Counted from the stretch's first letter, positions 8,742 to 17,953 are shown. The stretch is DNA of 64,000 bases from Achromobacter sp. Bel (GCF_012928505.1 NZ_JABBJN010000023.1:1-64000), one strand, 5' to 3'. The notes: generated from the sequence alone by a model not told the origin. Numbers and translations are program-made.

Positions 8742-11700
8742 TTAGGAGTGCGTTTCGACTTGAACCAGCGGTTCGTTCGAGACGGCGGCAACCGGCTTGC
8801 GCTCGCGGCCCAGGCGGGTCGGCGTATGCGCGGCGGCGATGCGCAACTGGGTCTGGGCGTGGCGGTCCGGATCGGTTTCCACCCACTTCAGGCCCGCGGC
8901 ATTGACCACGTCGTGCAAGGCTTGCGCCTTGGCCGTGGGCGCCGTTGCCGGCACCACGATCGGCTGTTGCGCGACCACCGGAGCGGCGGGGGTGGCGGTT
9001 TCGACCACGGGCGCCGTCACGACGGGCTCCACGACAGCGGCTTCTACGGGCTCGGCCACCGGGGCGGCGGGCGCGGACACCTGGCTGGCCGGTTCCACTG
9101 CGACGGGTTGCGTCACTTGCGGGGGGGCTGCCTGCACGGGCTGAGCCACGACGGGTTCGCCGGTTTGCGCCGGTTCAGCCTGCGGGGCTTCGACCTGTTG
9201 GGCTTCGGCCGGCTGAGCGTCAGCCGATTGGGCAACCGGTTGGGTCGCTTCTTCGGCCGGGGCTTGCGCGGCTTGGGTCGGCGCGGCTTCGATCACCTGT
9301 GCTTCCGTTACCTTGGTCTCGACGGCTTGCGTCGGGGCCGGGGCAGCTTCAGCGGCGGTGGCCGGGACAGCTTCAGCGACTTGGGCAGGGGCGACCGGCG
9401 CCGAGGGAGCGGCTTGTGTCGCTACGCCTTCGGCTTGTTCGCCGGCGTCGTCGTCCGAACCGTCTTCCAGTTGCTCGTCGCTACCGGCCAGGCCGGCTTC
9501 GTCCGGGCTGCGGCGGCCACGGCGGCTGCGGCGGCGGCGGCGCTTGCGTTCCGGATCGGCTGCGCCTTCGGCGCCTTCCGCGGTCGGGATGCCATCGGCG
9601 GCCTGCTCGGCGGCGTCGGCGGCATCCAGCGAGGCTTCAGCGGCCGGCTTGGTGTCGGGCAGGGCCGTTGCCACGGTTTGCGCCAGTGCGGCCACCATGC
9701 TTTCCTGTTCGCTCATCGGCGCGTCGGATTGCCCCTCTTCGCGGCGGTTGCGGCCACGGCCGCGACGGCGGTTGCGGCCAGCGCCGGTGTCGTCGCCATT
9801 GGCCAGGTCGGCTTGATCGGGACGGTTCGAGGCCAGGGCCGACTGTGCGACTTGCTCGCCACGCGGCTCGTTGCGGTTGTTGCGATCGCCACGTTCCTGG
9901 CGCTCGCCGCGTTCGCCTTCAGGGCGGCGGTTGCCACGGACGTGATGACGACCGCCTTCGCTGCCTTCAGCACCTTCGCCACGCGATTCGCCGCGGCGGT
10001 TGCGGTTGCGGTCCGAGCCATGGCGTTCGCCACGGCGTTCCTGGCCGTCATGGCCGCTGCGGCCCTTGCCGCCACGTCCGGACGCCGCGCGCTTGGCGCT
10101 GTCTTCCTGGGCGGCGGGGGCGGGCTTGGCGGTGTCGGCATTGCCGGTCAGCCAGCCGACCAGGCGCTTGAACAGGCCGCCCAGGCCACCTGCGGCGGCG
10201 GGCGCGGCCGGTGCGGCGACCGGCGCTGCGGGCGTCGAAACGGGCGCGGGCTGCGAGGGCGTGATGCCCTTGACCAGCGCTTCCGGACGGGCCTTGATTT
10301 CGCTTTCGCGCGGCTGCCAGGGAGCGTTCGTGGCCGGCGCTTCAACCAGTTCGAAGCTGGTCTTCAGCTCTTCCAGGCGCGGATCGTCGTGGCGCAGGCG
10401 CTCGATGTGGTGGTGCGGCGTTTCCAGATGCTTGTTCGGGATCAGCATCAGGTTGACCTTCAGGCGGGCTTCCATCTTGGTGATGTCGGCGCGCTTTTCG
10501 TTCAGAAGGTAGGTGGCGACATCCACCGGCACCTGGGCGTGGACCGCCGCGGTGTTTTCCTTCATCGCTTCTTCTTGCAGCAGGCGCAGGACGTGCAGGG
10601 CGCTGGATTCGGCGTCGCGGATCACGCCGGTGCCGTTGCAGCGCGGGCAGGTGATGTGCGAGCCTTCGTTCAGGGCCGGACGCAGGCGCTGGCGCGACAG
10701 TTCCATCAGGCCGAAGCGCGAGATCTTGCCCATTTGCACGCGGGCGCGGTCGAAATGGAGAGCGTCACGCAGGCGCTGTTCGACGGCGCGCTGGTTCTTG
10801 CTGTCTTCCATGTCGATGAAGTCGATGACGATCAGGCCGCCCAAGTCGCGCAAGCGCAACTGGCGGGCCACTTCGTCGGCCGCTTCGGAGTTCGTGCGCA
10901 GCGCGGTTTCCTCGATGTCGGCGCCGCGCGTGGAGCGGGCCGAGTTCACGTCGACGGAAACCAGCGCCTCGGTGTGGTCGATCACGATGGCGCCGCCCGA
11001 GGGCAGCGTCACGGTGCGCGAATACGCCGTTTCGATCTGATGTTCGATCTGGAAGCGCGAGAACAGCGGGATGTCGTCGCGGTAGCGCTTGACGCGCTGG
11101 ACGTTGTCCGGCATCACCACGCTCATGAAGGCGGTGGCCTGGTCGGCGATCTCGTCGGTATCGATCAGGATCTCGCCGATTTCGGGCGAGAAGTAATCGC
11201 GGATGGCCCGGATGACCAGGCTGGATTCCAGGTAGATCAGGATGGGGGCGGAGTTGTCGCGGGCAGCGCCGTCGATGGCGGTCCACAGTTGCAACAGGTA
11301 GGACAAGTCCCACTGGAGCTCTTCGACGTTGCGGCCGATGCCGGCCGTGCGCGCGATGATGCTCATGCCCTGGGGCAGCTCAAGCTGCTCCATCGTGTCG
11401 CGCAGTTCCTGACGGTCTTCGCCCTCGACGCGGCGCGAAACGCCACCGCCACGGGGGTTGTTGGGCATCAGGACCAGGTAGCGGCCCGCCAGCGAGATGA
11501 ACGTGGTCAGGGCAGCGCCCTTGTTGCCGCGCTCTTCCTTTTCGACCTGAACGATCAGTTCCTGGCCTTCGCGCAACGCGTCCTGGATGCGGGCGCTACG
11601 GACATCTACACCTTCCTTGAAGAAGCTGCGGGCAACTTCCTTGAAAGGCAGAAAGCCGTGGCGGTCTTCACCGTAGTTGACGAAGCAAGCTTCCAGGCCG

Positions 11701-11852
11701 GGTTCGATCCGGGTAATGACACCTTTGTAGATGTTGCCTTTGCGTTGTTCGCGGCCGGCAGTCTCGATGTCGAGGTCGATGAGTTTTTGCCCATCAACGA
11801 TTGCGACGCGTAATTCTTCCTGATGCGTCGCATTGAACAGCATGCGCTTCAT
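8742..11852 (-). CDS. rne: Ribonuclease E
   Basis: Essential endoribonuclease that starts mRNA decay and processes rRNA and tRNA precursors; core of the degradosome. The 1036-aa protein has the catalytic half MKRMLFNATHQEELRVAIVDG, an S1 domain (about 35-125), the 5'-sensor and DNase I-like region with metal ligands in VSVDVNSARSTRGA (near 300) and VIDFIDMED (near 345), and the zinc-link CPRCNGTG (near 405). The C-terminal half is disordered: Arg/Gly-rich RNA-binding stretches, an RKRRRRRSRRGRR patch and a long Ala/Pro/Gln/Val/Glu repeat-like tail before a conserved end. Its length and tail separate it from RNase G. GGAG precedes ATG 11852, and the leader contains hairpins. Confidence 0.96.
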   Translation of the reverse strand: MKRMLFNATHQEELRVAIVDGQKLIDLDIETAGREQRKGNIYKGVITRIEPGLEACFVNYGEDRHGFLPFKEVARSFFKEGVDVRSARIQDALREGQELIVQVEKEERGNKGAALTTFISLAGRYLVLMPNNPRGGGVSRRVEGEDRQELRDTMEQLELPQGMSIIARTAGIGRNVEELQWDLSYLLQLWTAIDGAARDNSAPILIYLESSLVIRAIRDYFSPEIGEILIDTDEIADQATAFMSVVMPDNVQRVKRYRDDIPLFSRFQIEHQIETAYSRTVTLPSGGAIVIDHTEALVSVDVNSARSTRGADIEETALRTNSEAADEVARQLRLRDLGGLIVIDFIDMEDSKNQRAVEQRLRDALHFDRARVQMGKISRFGLMELSRQRLRPALNEGSHITCPRCNGTGVIRDAESSALHVLRLLQEEAMKENTAAVHAQVPVDVATYLLNEKRADITKMEARLKVNLMLIPNKHLETPHHHIERLRHDDPRLEELKTSFELVEAPATNAPWQPRESEIKARPEALVKGITPSQPAPVSTPAAPVAAPAAPAAAGGLGGLFKRLVGWLTGNADTAKPAPAAQEDSAKRAASGRGGKGRSGHDGQERRGERHGSDRNRNRRGESRGEGAEGSEGGRHHVRGNRRPEGERGERQERGDRNNRNEPRGEQVAQSALASNRPDQADLANGDDTGAGRNRRRGRGRNRREEGQSDAPMSEQESMVAALAQTVATALPDTKPAAEASLDAADAAEQAADGIPTAEGAEGAADPERKRRRRRSRRGRRSPDEAGLAGSDEQLEDGSDDDAGEQAEGVATQAAPSAPVAPAQVAEAVPATAAEAAPAPTQAVETKVTEAQVIEAAPTQAAQAPAEEATQPVAQSADAQPAEAQQVEAPQAEPAQTGEPVVAQPVQAAPPQVTQPVAVEPASQVSAPAAPVAEPVEAAVVEPVVTAPVVETATPAAPVVAQQPIVVPATAPTAKAQALHDVVNAAGLKWVETDPDRHAQTQLRIAAAHTPTRLGRERKPVAAVSNEPLVQVETHS

Positions 11853-12362
11853 GAGAGGGTTTCTCCGTTGTCATGACGCGCCGATATCGGCGCGTGACCT
11901 CGGGTCACTCGGGCTGCGGCTGAAGCGGGCAAGAAATGCGGACCGTACCTGGGCGGCGCCCAGGCGTATCCGCCGCGGGTCAGGCGGGCACGTCGTGCCG
12001 TGGGGCACGGGGTTCTGTCAGCAGGAGGGTCAGCTTCACTGAATGTGGTTTGACGGAAAAATTGCTGTGAACGGCAGTTGCGGTCGGATTGGTTGCCTAC
12101 ACGCAGCTGGTGCTTTAAATATGCGACGATTCTTGCAGTGCTTCAGAGCCGCTTGCGGCATGCAACGGACCTGCTGGGACAGCGGGCAAAGTGAATGCCA
12201 CACCACTATCCGGCAGGGCGCGGTTGCGCCGGCGACCAAGAGACCCAGGGGTTGAATGAGCAGGCAGTACAATGGCGGCCCGCGCGCTCGACGGAGTTGC
12301 GTATTTAAATTGCATCTCTACGCCAGGCGGCTAGTTCAGCCCCTTAAGGCTGTCCCGATTAT
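11853..12362. other. 510-bp rne-rluC divergent intergenic region
   Basis: No supported gene lies here. The region holds the 5' leader of rne on the minus strand and the upstream region of rluC on the plus strand. Next to rne are two stem-loops (11877-11894 and 11894-11908), then further GC-rich inverted sequences near 11985-12010. A more AT-rich stretch lies at 12045-12130 and 12290-12370, but I could not find a -35/-10 pair good enough to call. Rne-rluC divergence is also seen in Escherichia coli, where rne has a long autoregulatory leader. Confidence 0.6.
11877..11908 (-). promoter_or_regulatory. Twin stem-loops in the rne 5' leader
   Basis: CGCGCCGATATCGGCGCG (11877-11894) is a perfect 18-base palindrome. 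It is followed directly by GTGACC-TCG-GGTCAC (11894-11908), a 6-bp stem with a 3-base loop. They lie 25-56 bases upstream of the rne start on the transcribed strand, where leader hairpins of E. coli rne mediate autoregulation. The function here is inferred. Confidence 0.5.
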
Positions 12363-13340
12363 ATGTCGCTTTCCGCAATGCGCAAAGAAACTTCCTCCCC
12401 CATATCCCCCTCTAAAGCCCCCCCCGCCGTCCGAATGGTGGAGGTCGATGCCGAGCATGCCGGCCAGCGTCTGGATAACTACCTGATGCGCCTGTGCAAG
12501 GGTGTCCCCAAAACGCATATCTACAAAGCCATCCGTGGCGGCGAAGTGCGCGTAAATAAGGGACGCATTTCGGTCGACTACCGCATCGTCGAAGGCGATA
12601 TCGTGCGCATTCCGCCCCTGCGGCTGCCGGATCCGGGCAAACCCCGGCCGGTGCCGGGGGCCGAATTCCCGATCGTGTTTGAAGACGACGCGTTGCTGGT
12701 CGTGGACAAGCCCGCCGGCGTGGCGGTGCACGGCGGCAGCGGCGTGTCGTTCGGCGTCATCGAACAGCTACGCGCCGCGCGCCCCGAGGCCAAGTTCCTG
12801 GAGCTGGTACACCGGCTGGACCGCGAGACCTCCGGCCTGCTCATGGTTGCCAAAAAACGTAGCGCGCTGCTGGCCCTGCACGCCATGCTGCGGGAAGGCA
12901 AGGGCGACAAGCACTATCTGGCCCTGGTGGAGGGCGATTGGGTGAACGACCGCCAGCACATCAAGCTGGGCCTGTCCAAATGGACCACGCAGTCCGGCGA
13001 GCGCCGGGTCAAGGTGGACCCGGACGGGCAGACGGCGCACACGATCATCACGCTCAAGCAGCGCTTCGGCGGTTACAGCCTGGTCGATGCCGAACTGCGC
13101 ACGGGGCGCACCCATCAGATCCGGGTGCACTTGGCCGCCAGCGGCTTTCCCATCGTGGGCGACGACAAATACGGCCATGACGACGTTCGGGCCGAATTCG
13201 CCCGGAAAGGCTTCGGCCGGATGTTCCTGCACGCGCACCAGCTGACCCTGGCGCATCCGACCACGGGCGAGCCCATGACCCTTACCGCCGAGCTGCCTCC
13301 TGCGTGTCGGCAACTACTGAAACAATTGGAGTCGGTCTGA
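12363..13340 (+). CDS. rluC: 23S rRNA pseudouridine synthase RluC
   Basis: Isomerises uridines in 23S rRNA (positions 955, 2504 and 2580 in E. coli RluC). The 325-aa protein has an N-terminal S4 RNA-binding domain (about 25-85: QRLDNYLMRLCKGVPKTHIY, VRVNKGRISVDYRI), a linker, and the RluA-type catalytic domain with the Asp-containing motif HRLDRETSGLLMVAKK (catalytic D near 154), LRTGRTHQIRVH and GDDKYG. It is divergent from rne, the same arrangement as in E. coli, and precedes a HAD phosphatase by 2 bases, so the two form an operon. RluD is less likely because of the rne neighbourhood. Confidence 0.93.
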   Translation: MSLSAMRKETSSPISPSKAPPAVRMVEVDAEHAGQRLDNYLMRLCKGVPKTHIYKAIRGGEVRVNKGRISVDYRIVEGDIVRIPPLRLPDPGKPRPVPGAEFPIVFEDDALLVVDKPAGVAVHGGSGVSFGVIEQLRAARPEAKFLELVHRLDRETSGLLMVAKKRSALLALHAMLREGKGDKHYLALVEGDWVNDRQHIKLGLSKWTTQSGERRVKVDPDGQTAHTIITLKQRFGGYSLVDAELRTGRTHQIRVHLAASGFPIVGDDKYGHDDVRAEFARKGFGRMFLHAHQLTLAHPTTGEPMTLTAELPPACRQLLKQLESV

Positions 13341-13342
13341 TT

Positions 13343-14008
13343 ATGTCGTCGTATTCGCTGGTCGTTTTTGACTGGGATGGGACCTTGATGGATTCCACGC
13401 ACAGCATCGTGGCCGCCATCCAGGGCGCTTGCCGCGATCTGGAGCTGGCGGTGCCGTCGGCATCCGAAGCCAGCTGGGTGATCGGTCTGTCGCTGGAAAG
13501 CGCCTTGCGCCGCGCCGTGCCGGAACTGACGCAGGCGATGATGCCGCGCTTTCTGGAACGCTACCGCACCCATTACCTGCTGCGTGACCCTGAATTGCGC
13601 CTTTTCGACGGCATCCCCGAATTGCTGGCCGAACTGGCGGGGCAGAATGTGCGCCTGGCGGTCGCGACGGGCAAGAGCCGGGTCGGCCTGACCCGCGCGC
13701 TGGCCGCGACCGGCCTGGGCCCGTTGTTCGACGCCACCCGCACCGCTGACGAAACCTTCAGCAAGCCGCATCCGGCGATGCTGCAGGAGCTGATGCAGGA
13801 ATTGGACGTCGATGCCGGGCGGGTCGTGATGATCGGCGACACCTCGCACGACCTCCAGATGGCGGCGAATGCTGGTGTCCACGGGCTGGGCGTGACGTAT
13901 GGCGCACATACCCTGAAGGAACTAGAGGGTTGCGCTCCGCAAGCGGTGCTGGACAGCGTGCCCCGGGTGCGCGAGTGGCTGCTGCCGCGCATCTCCGCAA
14001 ACGCCTGA
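13343..14008 (+). CDS. HAD-family hydrolase, phosphoglycolate phosphatase-like
   Basis: 221-aa haloacid dehalogenase-type phosphatase. Motif I is VFDWDGTLMDS (nucleophile and acid Asp), motif II is AVATGKSR, motif III is the Lys in SKPHP, and motif IV is MIGDTSHDLQMAANAG. The alpha-helical cap inserted after motif I matches the Gph/PgmB subfamily. ATG 13343 starts 2 bases after the rluC stop, with GGAG inside the end of rluC as its ribosome-binding site. Phosphoglycolate or a similar small sugar phosphate is a plausible substrate, but the subfamily is promiscuous. Confidence 0.85.
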   Translation: MSSYSLVVFDWDGTLMDSTHSIVAAIQGACRDLELAVPSASEASWVIGLSLESALRRAVPELTQAMMPRFLERYRTHYLLRDPELRLFDGIPELLAELAGQNVRLAVATGKSRVGLTRALAATGLGPLFDATRTADETFSKPHPAMLQELMQELDVDAGRVVMIGDTSHDLQMAANAGVHGLGVTYGAHTLKELEGCAPQAVLDSVPRVREWLLPRISANA

Positions 14009-14064
14009 TCCACTGGCTGGGCGGGAACGTCCGGCGTTGCGGCGGGTCAATCTGGAAGTTCCCA

Positions 14065-14084
14065 GCCGCGGCGGCGCCGCCGCG
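14065..14084. repeat. 20-bp perfect GC palindrome upstream of msrP
   Basis: CCGCGGCGGCGCCGCCGCGG is fully self-complementary and sits in the 156-bp gap between the HAD gene and msrP, about 80 bases before the msrP start. There is no T tract. It could be an operator or a GC-rich terminator of the rluC unit. Confidence 0.5.
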
Positions 14085-14164
14085 GAATATCATGGGATCG
14101 CGCAACGTCTATGGCTTGCGCAGGGCGCGCCCGTCACGGGCGGGACGCCACACCGGAGACCACG

Positions 14165-15127
14165 ATGCTGATACGCAAGCCCGCCGATATTCTTCCGTCT
14201 GAAATCACCGACGAGACCGTTTGGCGCTCGCGGCGCGAACTCATGTTGCGCGCCGGGCTGGCCGCCGCCGCCGTCGGCTTGCCGGGTTGGGCGGCGCGCA
14301 GCGCCTTCGCCCAGGATGCCGGCGTCCTGACGGGCAAACCGAATGCGTCATTGAGCGTCATGGACAAGCAGACGTCGCTGTCCGATGTCACCTCCTACAA
14401 CAATTACTACGAATTCGGCGTGGACAAGGGCGATCCCGCCGCCAACGCCGGCAAGTTGCAGACGCGTCCGTGGACGGTCAGCATCGAAGGCGAGGTTGCA
14501 AAGCCGCGTACTTTCACCATCGAGGAATTGCTCAAGCTGGCGCCGATGGAAGAGCGCGTCTACCGCTTGCGCTGCGTCGAGGGCTGGTCCATGGTGATTC
14601 CGTGGGTGGGCTATTCGGTATCCGAACTGTTGAAACAGGTCGAGCCCACCGGCAACGCGAAATATGTGGAGTTCGTGACGGCGGTGCAGCGCGAGAACAT
14701 GCCGGGCGTGCGCGCCGCCATTCTCGAATGGCCCTATGTGGAGGGCTTGCGGATCGACGAGGCCATGAATCCGCTGGCAATGCTGGTGTTCGGCGTGTAT
14801 GGCAAGGTCCTGCCCAACCAGAACGGCGCGCCGTTGCGCTTGGCGGTGCCGTGGAAGTACGGGTTCAAGTCCGCCAAGTCGCTAGTCAAGATCCGGTTGG
14901 TGGAAAAGCTGCCGGTGTCGTCCTGGATCAAGGCGGCGCCGCAGGAATACGGCTTCTACGCCAACGTGAACCCCAATGTCCCGCATCCCCGCTGGAGTCA
15001 GGCGACCGAGCGCCGCATCGGCGAGGACGGCCTGTTCAGTCCCAAGCGCAAGACCTTGATGTTCAACGGATATGGCGAGCAGGTGGCGTCGCTCTACCAA
15101 GGCATGGACCTGAAAGCGAACTACTGA
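14165..15127 (+). CDS. msrP: Periplasmic methionine sulfoxide reductase, molybdopterin subunit
   Basis: Repairs oxidised methionines in periplasmic proteins, with electrons from MsrQ. The 320-aa protein starts with a Tat signal ([17 protein letters not shown], cleavage near AFA) and has the sulfite-oxidase fold of YedY/Msr[32 protein letters not shown] (the Cys is the Mo ligand), [15 protein letters not shown] and [18 protein letters not shown] 14165 has GGAG 6 bases upstream; the frame running back to 14111 lacks the Tat context. msrQ follows after 9 bases, the standard msrPQ pair. Confidence 0.95.
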   Translation: MLIRKPADILPSEITDETVWRSRRELMLRAGLAAAAVGLPGWAARSAFAQDAGVLTGKPNASLSVMDKQTSLSDVTSYNNYYEFGVDKGDPAANAGKLQTRPWTVSIEGEVAKPRTFTIEELLKLAPMEERVYRLRCVEGWSMVIPWVGYSVSELLKQVEPTGNAKYVEFVTAVQRENMPGVRAAILEWPYVEGLRIDEAMNPLAMLVFGVYGKVLPNQNGAPLRLAVPWKYGFKSAKSLVKIRLVEKLPVSSWIKAAPQEYGFYANVNPNVPHPRWSQATERRIGEDGLFSPKRKTLMFNGYGEQVASLYQGMDLKANY

Positions 15128-15136
15128 GGCGCACTC

Positions 15137-15787
15137 ATGCCTGAAGGCACTTCGCCGCCCACCGCGGCCGCTTCTCTGCGCAAGGCCCCGCTGTCCGCCC
15201 GTGCAGTGGGGCGCATCAAGCCCGTCCTGTTCCTGCTGGGCCTGACGCCGTTCCTGCGCTGGATCTGGCTGGGCTTCACCGGCGGCTTGACCGCCAATCC
15301 GGTCGAATTCCTGACGCGCTCGTCCGGCACCTGGACGTTGGTCTGCCTGCTGGTCACGTTGGCGATCACGCCGTTGCGCCGGATGACCGGGCAACCCGCG
15401 CTGGTTCGCGTCCGCCGGATGTGCGGGCTGTTCGCGTTCTTCTACGGGGCCATGCATTTCATGGCCTGGGTCTGGTGGGACCGTGGGTTGGATCCGGCCG
15501 GGATGCTGCAGGACATCGGCGAACGCCCCTTCATCACGGTGGGGTTCGCCGCGTTCGTGTTGATGACGGCGCTGGCGGCCACGTCAACGCAATGGGCCAT
15601 GCGCCGGCTGGGCAAGCGCTGGCAACCGTTGCACCGCGCCGTCTACGCGATCGGCCTGCTGGCGGTGCTGCACTACTGGTGGCACAAGGCGGGCAAGAAC
15701 GACCTGGCGCAGCCGCTCCTCTACGCTTCGGTGCTGGCCCTGCTGCTGGGTTGGCGGATCGTGGCGTGGTGGCGGCGCCGGGCCTGA
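15137..15787 (+). CDS. msrQ: Heme-binding membrane subunit MsrQ
   Basis: Inner-membrane b-type cytochrome that passes electrons from the respiratory pool to periplasmic MsrP. The 216-aa protein has an approximately 25-residue cytoplasmic lead and then about six transmembrane segments of the ferric-reductase type. Candidate heme histidines lie in the motifs GAMHFMAWVW, QPLHRAVYAIG and LHYWWHKAGKND. It begins 9 bases after msrP and is convergent with the amidase gene. Confidence 0.93.
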   Translation: MPEGTSPPTAAASLRKAPLSARAVGRIKPVLFLLGLTPFLRWIWLGFTGGLTANPVEFLTRSSGTWTLVCLLVTLAITPLRRMTGQPALVRVRRMCGLFAFFYGAMHFMAWVWWDRGLDPAGMLQDIGERPFITVGFAAFVLMTALAATSTQWAMRRLGKRWQPLHRAVYAIGLLAVLHYWWHKAGKNDLAQPLLYASVLALLLGWRIVAWWRRRA

Positions 15788-15845
15788 CGCCTGTGGCGGC
15801 ATGTCCGGGCCAAGGCCTGGTCAAGGCGGCGTGCCCAGGGCTTGC

Positions 15846-16631
15846 CTAAGGCATCGCCAGCATGATCGCGGCGGTCTCCGCATCCGCCTGGCCGTCGTGC
15901 AGAGCGGGGCGGTAGTGCATCTGGAAGGCCGCCAGCGTGTTGATCGTCGCGCGGTCCAGGGCGCCGTCCTGCGGGCAGGCATAGCCCAACCGCAGCAACT
16001 GTTTCTGGAACCAGGCGACGTCCGGCACGCCTTCGGCTTGCAGGCGCGCCAAATGCGCGGCGGCGCCCGCTTCGTCGTACCAGCGGCCGATGCCCGCCGC
16101 GGCCAGCGCCTTCCAGGGGAACAGCGGGCCGGGATCCACTTTGCGCTGCGGGGCGATGTCGCTGTGGCCGACCACGTTTTCGGGCGCGATGCCGTGGCGC
16201 TGGATGATGTCCCGCAGCAGGATCGTCAGCGCGCGCACCTGGCGGTCGTCGTAGGCGTGCCAGGGCGGCTTGCCGTCCGGGCCTTCCGTCCAGCCGGGGT
16301 TGACGACCTCGACCCCGATGGACGTGCTGTTCATCGCGACGTTGCCATACCAGGAGCTAGCGCCGGCGTGCCATGCGGCACGGGTTTCATCGACCAGGCG
16401 GTAGGCGCGCCCGTCGTCGTTGATCAGGTAGTGCGCGCTGACCTTGCCCTTGGACAGCAGCTTCATCGAGGTGGCGTCGTCAACCGTCGTGTAGTGCAGG
16501 ACGACGCTGCGGACGCGGCTGGCCTGGCTGACGGCAGTGATGGAGGTGTCCAGGTCCAGTCCGGCGGGGCCGCGCGTGGCGCAGCCGGCCAGGACTGCCG
16601 TGGCCAGCAGTGTGGTGATCAAGCGGAGCAT
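15846..16631 (-). CDS. Outer-membrane lipoprotein N-acetylmuramoyl-L-alanine amidase, AmiD-like
   Basis: Predicted zinc amidase that cuts the amide bond between MurNAc and L-Ala in peptidoglycan or its fragments. The 261-aa product begins with a lipoprotein signal (LLATAVLAGCATR; lipid-bearing Cys near residue 16). The Amidase_2 domain (about 38-180) shows SVVLHYTTVDDA (zinc His), SAHYLI, GVEVVN and VGHSDIAPQRKVDPG (second zinc His). A C-terminal peptidoglycan-binding domain follows (LRLGYACPQDGALDRATIN). I start at ATG 16631, because the 44 codons upstream in frame lie within the next gene and have no signal peptide. Confidence 0.88.
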   Translation of the reverse strand: MLRLITTLLATAVLAGCATRGPAGLDLDTSITAVSQASRVRSVVLHYTTVDDATSMKLLSKGKVSAHYLINDDGRAYRLVDETRAAWHAGASSWYGNVAMNSTSIGVEVVNPGWTEGPDGKPPWHAYDDRQVRALTILLRDIIQRHGIAPENVVGHSDIAPQRKVDPGPLFPWKALAAAGIGRWYDEAGAAAHLARLQAEGVPDVAWFQKQLLRLGYACPQDGALDRATINTLAAFQMHYRPALHDGQADAETAAIMLAMP

Positions 16632-16636
16632 ACGGA

Positions 16637-17347
16637 TCAGCGGGCCAGGTACAGGAATAGCGTCGGCAGCTTGTCCAGCTGGGGCGCGGGCAACTTTTTC
16701 CAGTCGGCCACGGTGTGCGTCGCGATCCATTCCTCGGCCGTCGTGACCGAGCGGGCCACGCATAGCCGGGTGTCGCTCTTCAGGCTGGTCAGCAGGGTGG
16801 CGAACATGGCGGCGTTGCGATACGGCGTTTCGATCAGCAGTTGGGTCTGGTCATGCTTGGCCGAATGCTGTTCCCAGGCCCGCAGCTGCTTGGCGCGCTC
16901 GGCCGGATCCACTGGCGCGTAGCCGTGAAAGGCGAAGCGCTGCCCATCCAGGCCGCTGGCCATCAGGCCCAGCAGGATGGATGAGGGGCCCACCCACGGC
17001 TTGACGGTCAGCCCCAGGCGGTGTGCCGCATCCACGACCTTGGCGCCCGGATCCGCCACGGCGGGGCAGCCGGCCTCGGAAACCAGACCGATTTCCGCGC
17101 CCTTTTTAATGGGGTCCAGCCACGCCTTGATCTGGCCGTCGTTGACCTTGTCGGTCAGCGTGTGGATAGTGATTTCCTGCAGCGGCCGGATGGTGCCGAT
17201 CAGCTTTAAGAAGGCGCGCGCCGTCTTGGCGTTCTCGGCGATATAGGTGTCCAGCCGTCCGGCCAGCGCGCGCACGTCGGCGGGCAGCCAGCGCTCGGGC
17301 GGGGCCTCGCCCAGGCCGACGGGGATCAGGTGCAGCGCGCCGCTCAC
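16637..17347 (-). CDS. SAM-dependent methyltransferase, tetrapyrrole-methylase fold (RsmI-like)
   Basis: 236-aa methyltransferase of the fold shared by RsmI and cobalamin-pathway methylases. It shows the RsmI-like GLVSEAGCPAVADPGAKVV motif, VKPWVGPSSILLGLMASGLDGQRFAFHGY, and LLIETPYRNAAM. RsmI 2'-O-methylates C1402 of 16S rRNA, but this protein is shorter than RsmI (about 280 aa), so it may be a paralogue with another target. It starts with GTG 17347, which overlaps the stop of the Maf gene by 4 bases (GTGA), so translation is coupled. The amidase gene follows after 5 bases; the three form one minus-strand unit. Confidence 0.85.
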   Translation of the reverse strand: MSGALHLIPVGLGEAPPERWLPADVRALAGRLDTYIAENAKTARAFLKLIGTIRPLQEITIHTLTDKVNDGQIKAWLDPIKKGAEIGLVSEAGCPAVADPGAKVVDAAHRLGLTVKPWVGPSSILLGLMASGLDGQRFAFHGYAPVDPAERAKQLRAWEQHSAKHDQTQLLIETPYRNAAMFATLLTSLKSDTRLCVARSVTTAEEWIATHTVADWKKLPAPQLDKLPTLFLYLAR

Positions 17348-17946
17348 GCGGGGGCTCCCGGCGCGTCCAGCGGATCCAGCCCGAACCGCGTCAGCATGCG
17401 CGTCAGTTCGATCAGGGGCAGGCCGATGATGGCCGTCGGGTCGTCGCTCTGGATGCTTTCCATCAAGGCAATGCCCAGGCTTTCCGCCTTGGCGCTGCCT
17501 GCGGTATCGTAGGGTTCCTCGGCGCGCAGGTAGGCTTCGATGGCGGGGTCCGACAGTTGGCGGAAACGGCATCGCGTGATGATGTCGGCTTTTTCCACCC
17601 GTTGGCCATCCGTCACCGCCAATGCGCTGTGGAATTCCACGATTTGCCCCGACAGGGCGCGTAATTGGGCCTGCGCGCGCAGGAAATCCCCCGGCTTGCC
17701 GATGGGCTGCCCGTCGACAGTGGCCACTTGGTCCGATCCAATGACGAGGCTGCCGGGGTGCTTGTCCGCCACGGCCATGGCCTTGGCGACAGACAGGCGC
17801 AGAGCCAGCGCCGCCGGCGTTTCACCCGGGTGTGGCGTTTCGTCTACATCGGGGGAAATGACCGTAAAGGGCAGGCGCAGGCGCGACAGCAGTTCTTTGC
17901 GGTAACGCGAGCTGGACGCGAGGATCAGGCTAGGCTTGGAAGGCAT
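17344..17946 (-). CDS. Maf-family nucleotide pyrophosphatase (YceF type)
   Basis: Hydrolyses modified or non-canonical nucleoside triphosphates; the YceF subgroup of E. coli prefers 7-methyl-GTP. The 200-aa protein has the Maf signatures LILASSSRYRKELLSRL, PDVDETPHPGETP, SLVIGSDQVATVDG and YDTAGSAKAESLG. The place next to yceD-rpmF-plsX-fab is the same as that of yceF in E. coli, which supports the YceF assignment. It is divergent from the yceD operon, and the promoter of that operon begins 8 bases from the maf start codon. Confidence 0.9.
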   Translation of the reverse strand: MPSKPSLILASSSRYRKELLSRLRLPFTVISPDVDETPHPGETPAALALRLSVAKAMAVADKHPGSLVIGSDQVATVDGQPIGKPGDFLRAQAQLRALSGQIVEFHSALAVTDGQRVEKADIITRCRFRQLSDPAIEAYLRAEEPYDTAGSAKAESLGIALMESIQSDDPTAIIGLPLIELTRMLTRFGLDPLDAPGAPA

Positions 17947-17953
17947 GCGATAT

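Noticed and set aside
8748-11813. A 1021-codon open frame on the plus strand opposite rne
   Set aside because: It mirrors the Ala/Pro/Arg-rich codon use of rne; its product is low-complexity Gly/Arg/Ala/His with no domain, while rne shows every catalytic motif.
12252-12273. TTGAAT and TACAAT before rluC as a promoter
   Set aside because: The spacing is only 10 bases, too short for a sigma70 promoter.
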